From the NCBI GenBank assembly GCA_001802655.1, contig MGZO01000071.1:36908-43845 (forward strand): a stretch of DNA of 6,938 nucleotides, read 5' to 3'. The notes beneath the pieces are model-generated. The model saw only the letters and a program-made list of their open reading frames with translations. It searched no databases and was not told the DNA's origin. The position numbers and the translations under genes were made by a program. Each line of letters begins with the position of its first letter. Position 1 is the first letter of the stretch. Of the stretch, positions 6,666 to 6,938 are shown piece by piece. The stretch comes from Hydrogenophilales bacterium RIFOXYD1_FULL_62_11 (lineage in GTDB: Bacteria > Pseudomonadota > Gammaproteobacteria > Burkholderiales > Thiobacillaceae).

Positions 6666-6938
6666 AGAACTGACCCAACCCATAGCCGAAGATGACTGGG
6701 CTGCCGCCATGGCGGAACAGGCGGATCCGGAAAAACCTGCCGTCGACGACTGGGCCGCTGCGATGGCCGAGCAGACAGAGCCGGCGAAAGTCAGCCCGGC
6801 TGTATTCAAGGATCTGGCAGGCAGCACCCCCACCGGTGCCACGCACGATATCGACTTCATTCTGGACATCCCGGTGCTGCTGACGGTGGAACTGGGGCGC
6901 ACCAAAATCACCATCAAGAACCTGCTGCAACTGGCGCA
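6658..6938 (+). CDS. fliN: FliN, flagellar motor switch protein (5' part, runs off the window)
   Basis: FliN forms the base of the C ring together with the FliM C-terminal domain; it docks FliH-FliI and contributes to switching. The window holds 93 codons plus two bases, and the gene continues beyond 6938. The start of the SpoA domain is clear from about residue 64: DIDFILDIPVLLTVELGRTK then ITIKNLLQLA, nearly identical in pattern to E. coli FliN (DIDLIMDIPVKLTVELGRTR). The N-terminal extension is unusual: the motif DDWAAAMAEQ occurs twice, at residues 12-21 and 30-39, whereas E. coli FliN has one comparable motif (DDLWAEALSEQ). The start is ATG 6658, overlapping the fliM stop by 8 bases (ATGTCTGA), with AGGAG at 6647-6651 six bases upstream. 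Confidence 0.97.
   Translation, partial: MSEELTQPIAEDDWAAAMAEQADPEKPAVDDWAAAMAEQTEPAKVSPAVFKDLAGSTPTGATHDIDFILDIPVLLTVELGRTKITIKNLLQLA
6691..6774 (+). repeat. Duplicated DDWAAAMAEQ-coding segment in fliN
   Basis: Bases 6691-6720 and 6745-6774 both encode DDWAAAMAEQ, a period of 54 bases (18 codons). The two 30-base copies differ at six positions, all synonymous third bases. The intervening eight residues (ADPEKPAV) and those after the second copy (TEPAKVSP) are only loosely similar. Confidence 0.9.

Overview
This window is a stretch of a bacterial flagellar gene cluster. All genes are on the + strand, in the order fliF (3' end only), fliG, fliH, fliI, fliJ, fliK, fliL, fliM, fliN (5' part only). 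The DNA is GC-rich by eye. The proteins closely resemble the enterobacterial and other proteobacterial forms: FliI is nearly collinear with Salmonella FliI, and FliG keeps the E. coli charged residues one position downstream. This gene order, with fliK directly before fliL, points to a Gram-negative proteobacterium, most likely a betaproteobacterium. That placement is an inference from style and gene order, not from a database search.

Layout. Positions 1-3227 hold fliF, fliG, fliH and fliI in a very tight block with overlaps of 8, 8 and 1 bases, so they are almost certainly co-transcribed and translationally coupled. fliJ (3254-3703) and fliK (3726-4919) follow with gaps of 26 and 22 bases. 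A 238-base non-coding gap (4920-5157) is the only sizeable intergenic region. It probably separates two transcription units or holds an internal promoter, but I could not identify a convincing promoter or terminator in it. fliL (5158-5652), fliM (5661-6665) and fliN (from 6658, running off the end) form the second tight block.

How the genes work together. FliF forms the MS ring and binds FliG. FliG, FliM and FliN form the C-ring switch that generates torque and responds to CheY-P. FliH, FliI and FliJ are the soluble ATPase complex that delivers substrates to the flagellar type III export gate. FliK is the secreted hook-length ruler and substrate-specificity switch. FliL is a membrane protein next to the stator.

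I found no new biological system here: every open stretch above 300 bases is explained by a known flagellar gene. The points most worth a second look are a duplicated ten-residue motif at the FliN N-terminus, the recurrent 8-base gene overlaps, and interleaved inverted repeats in the fliL leader.
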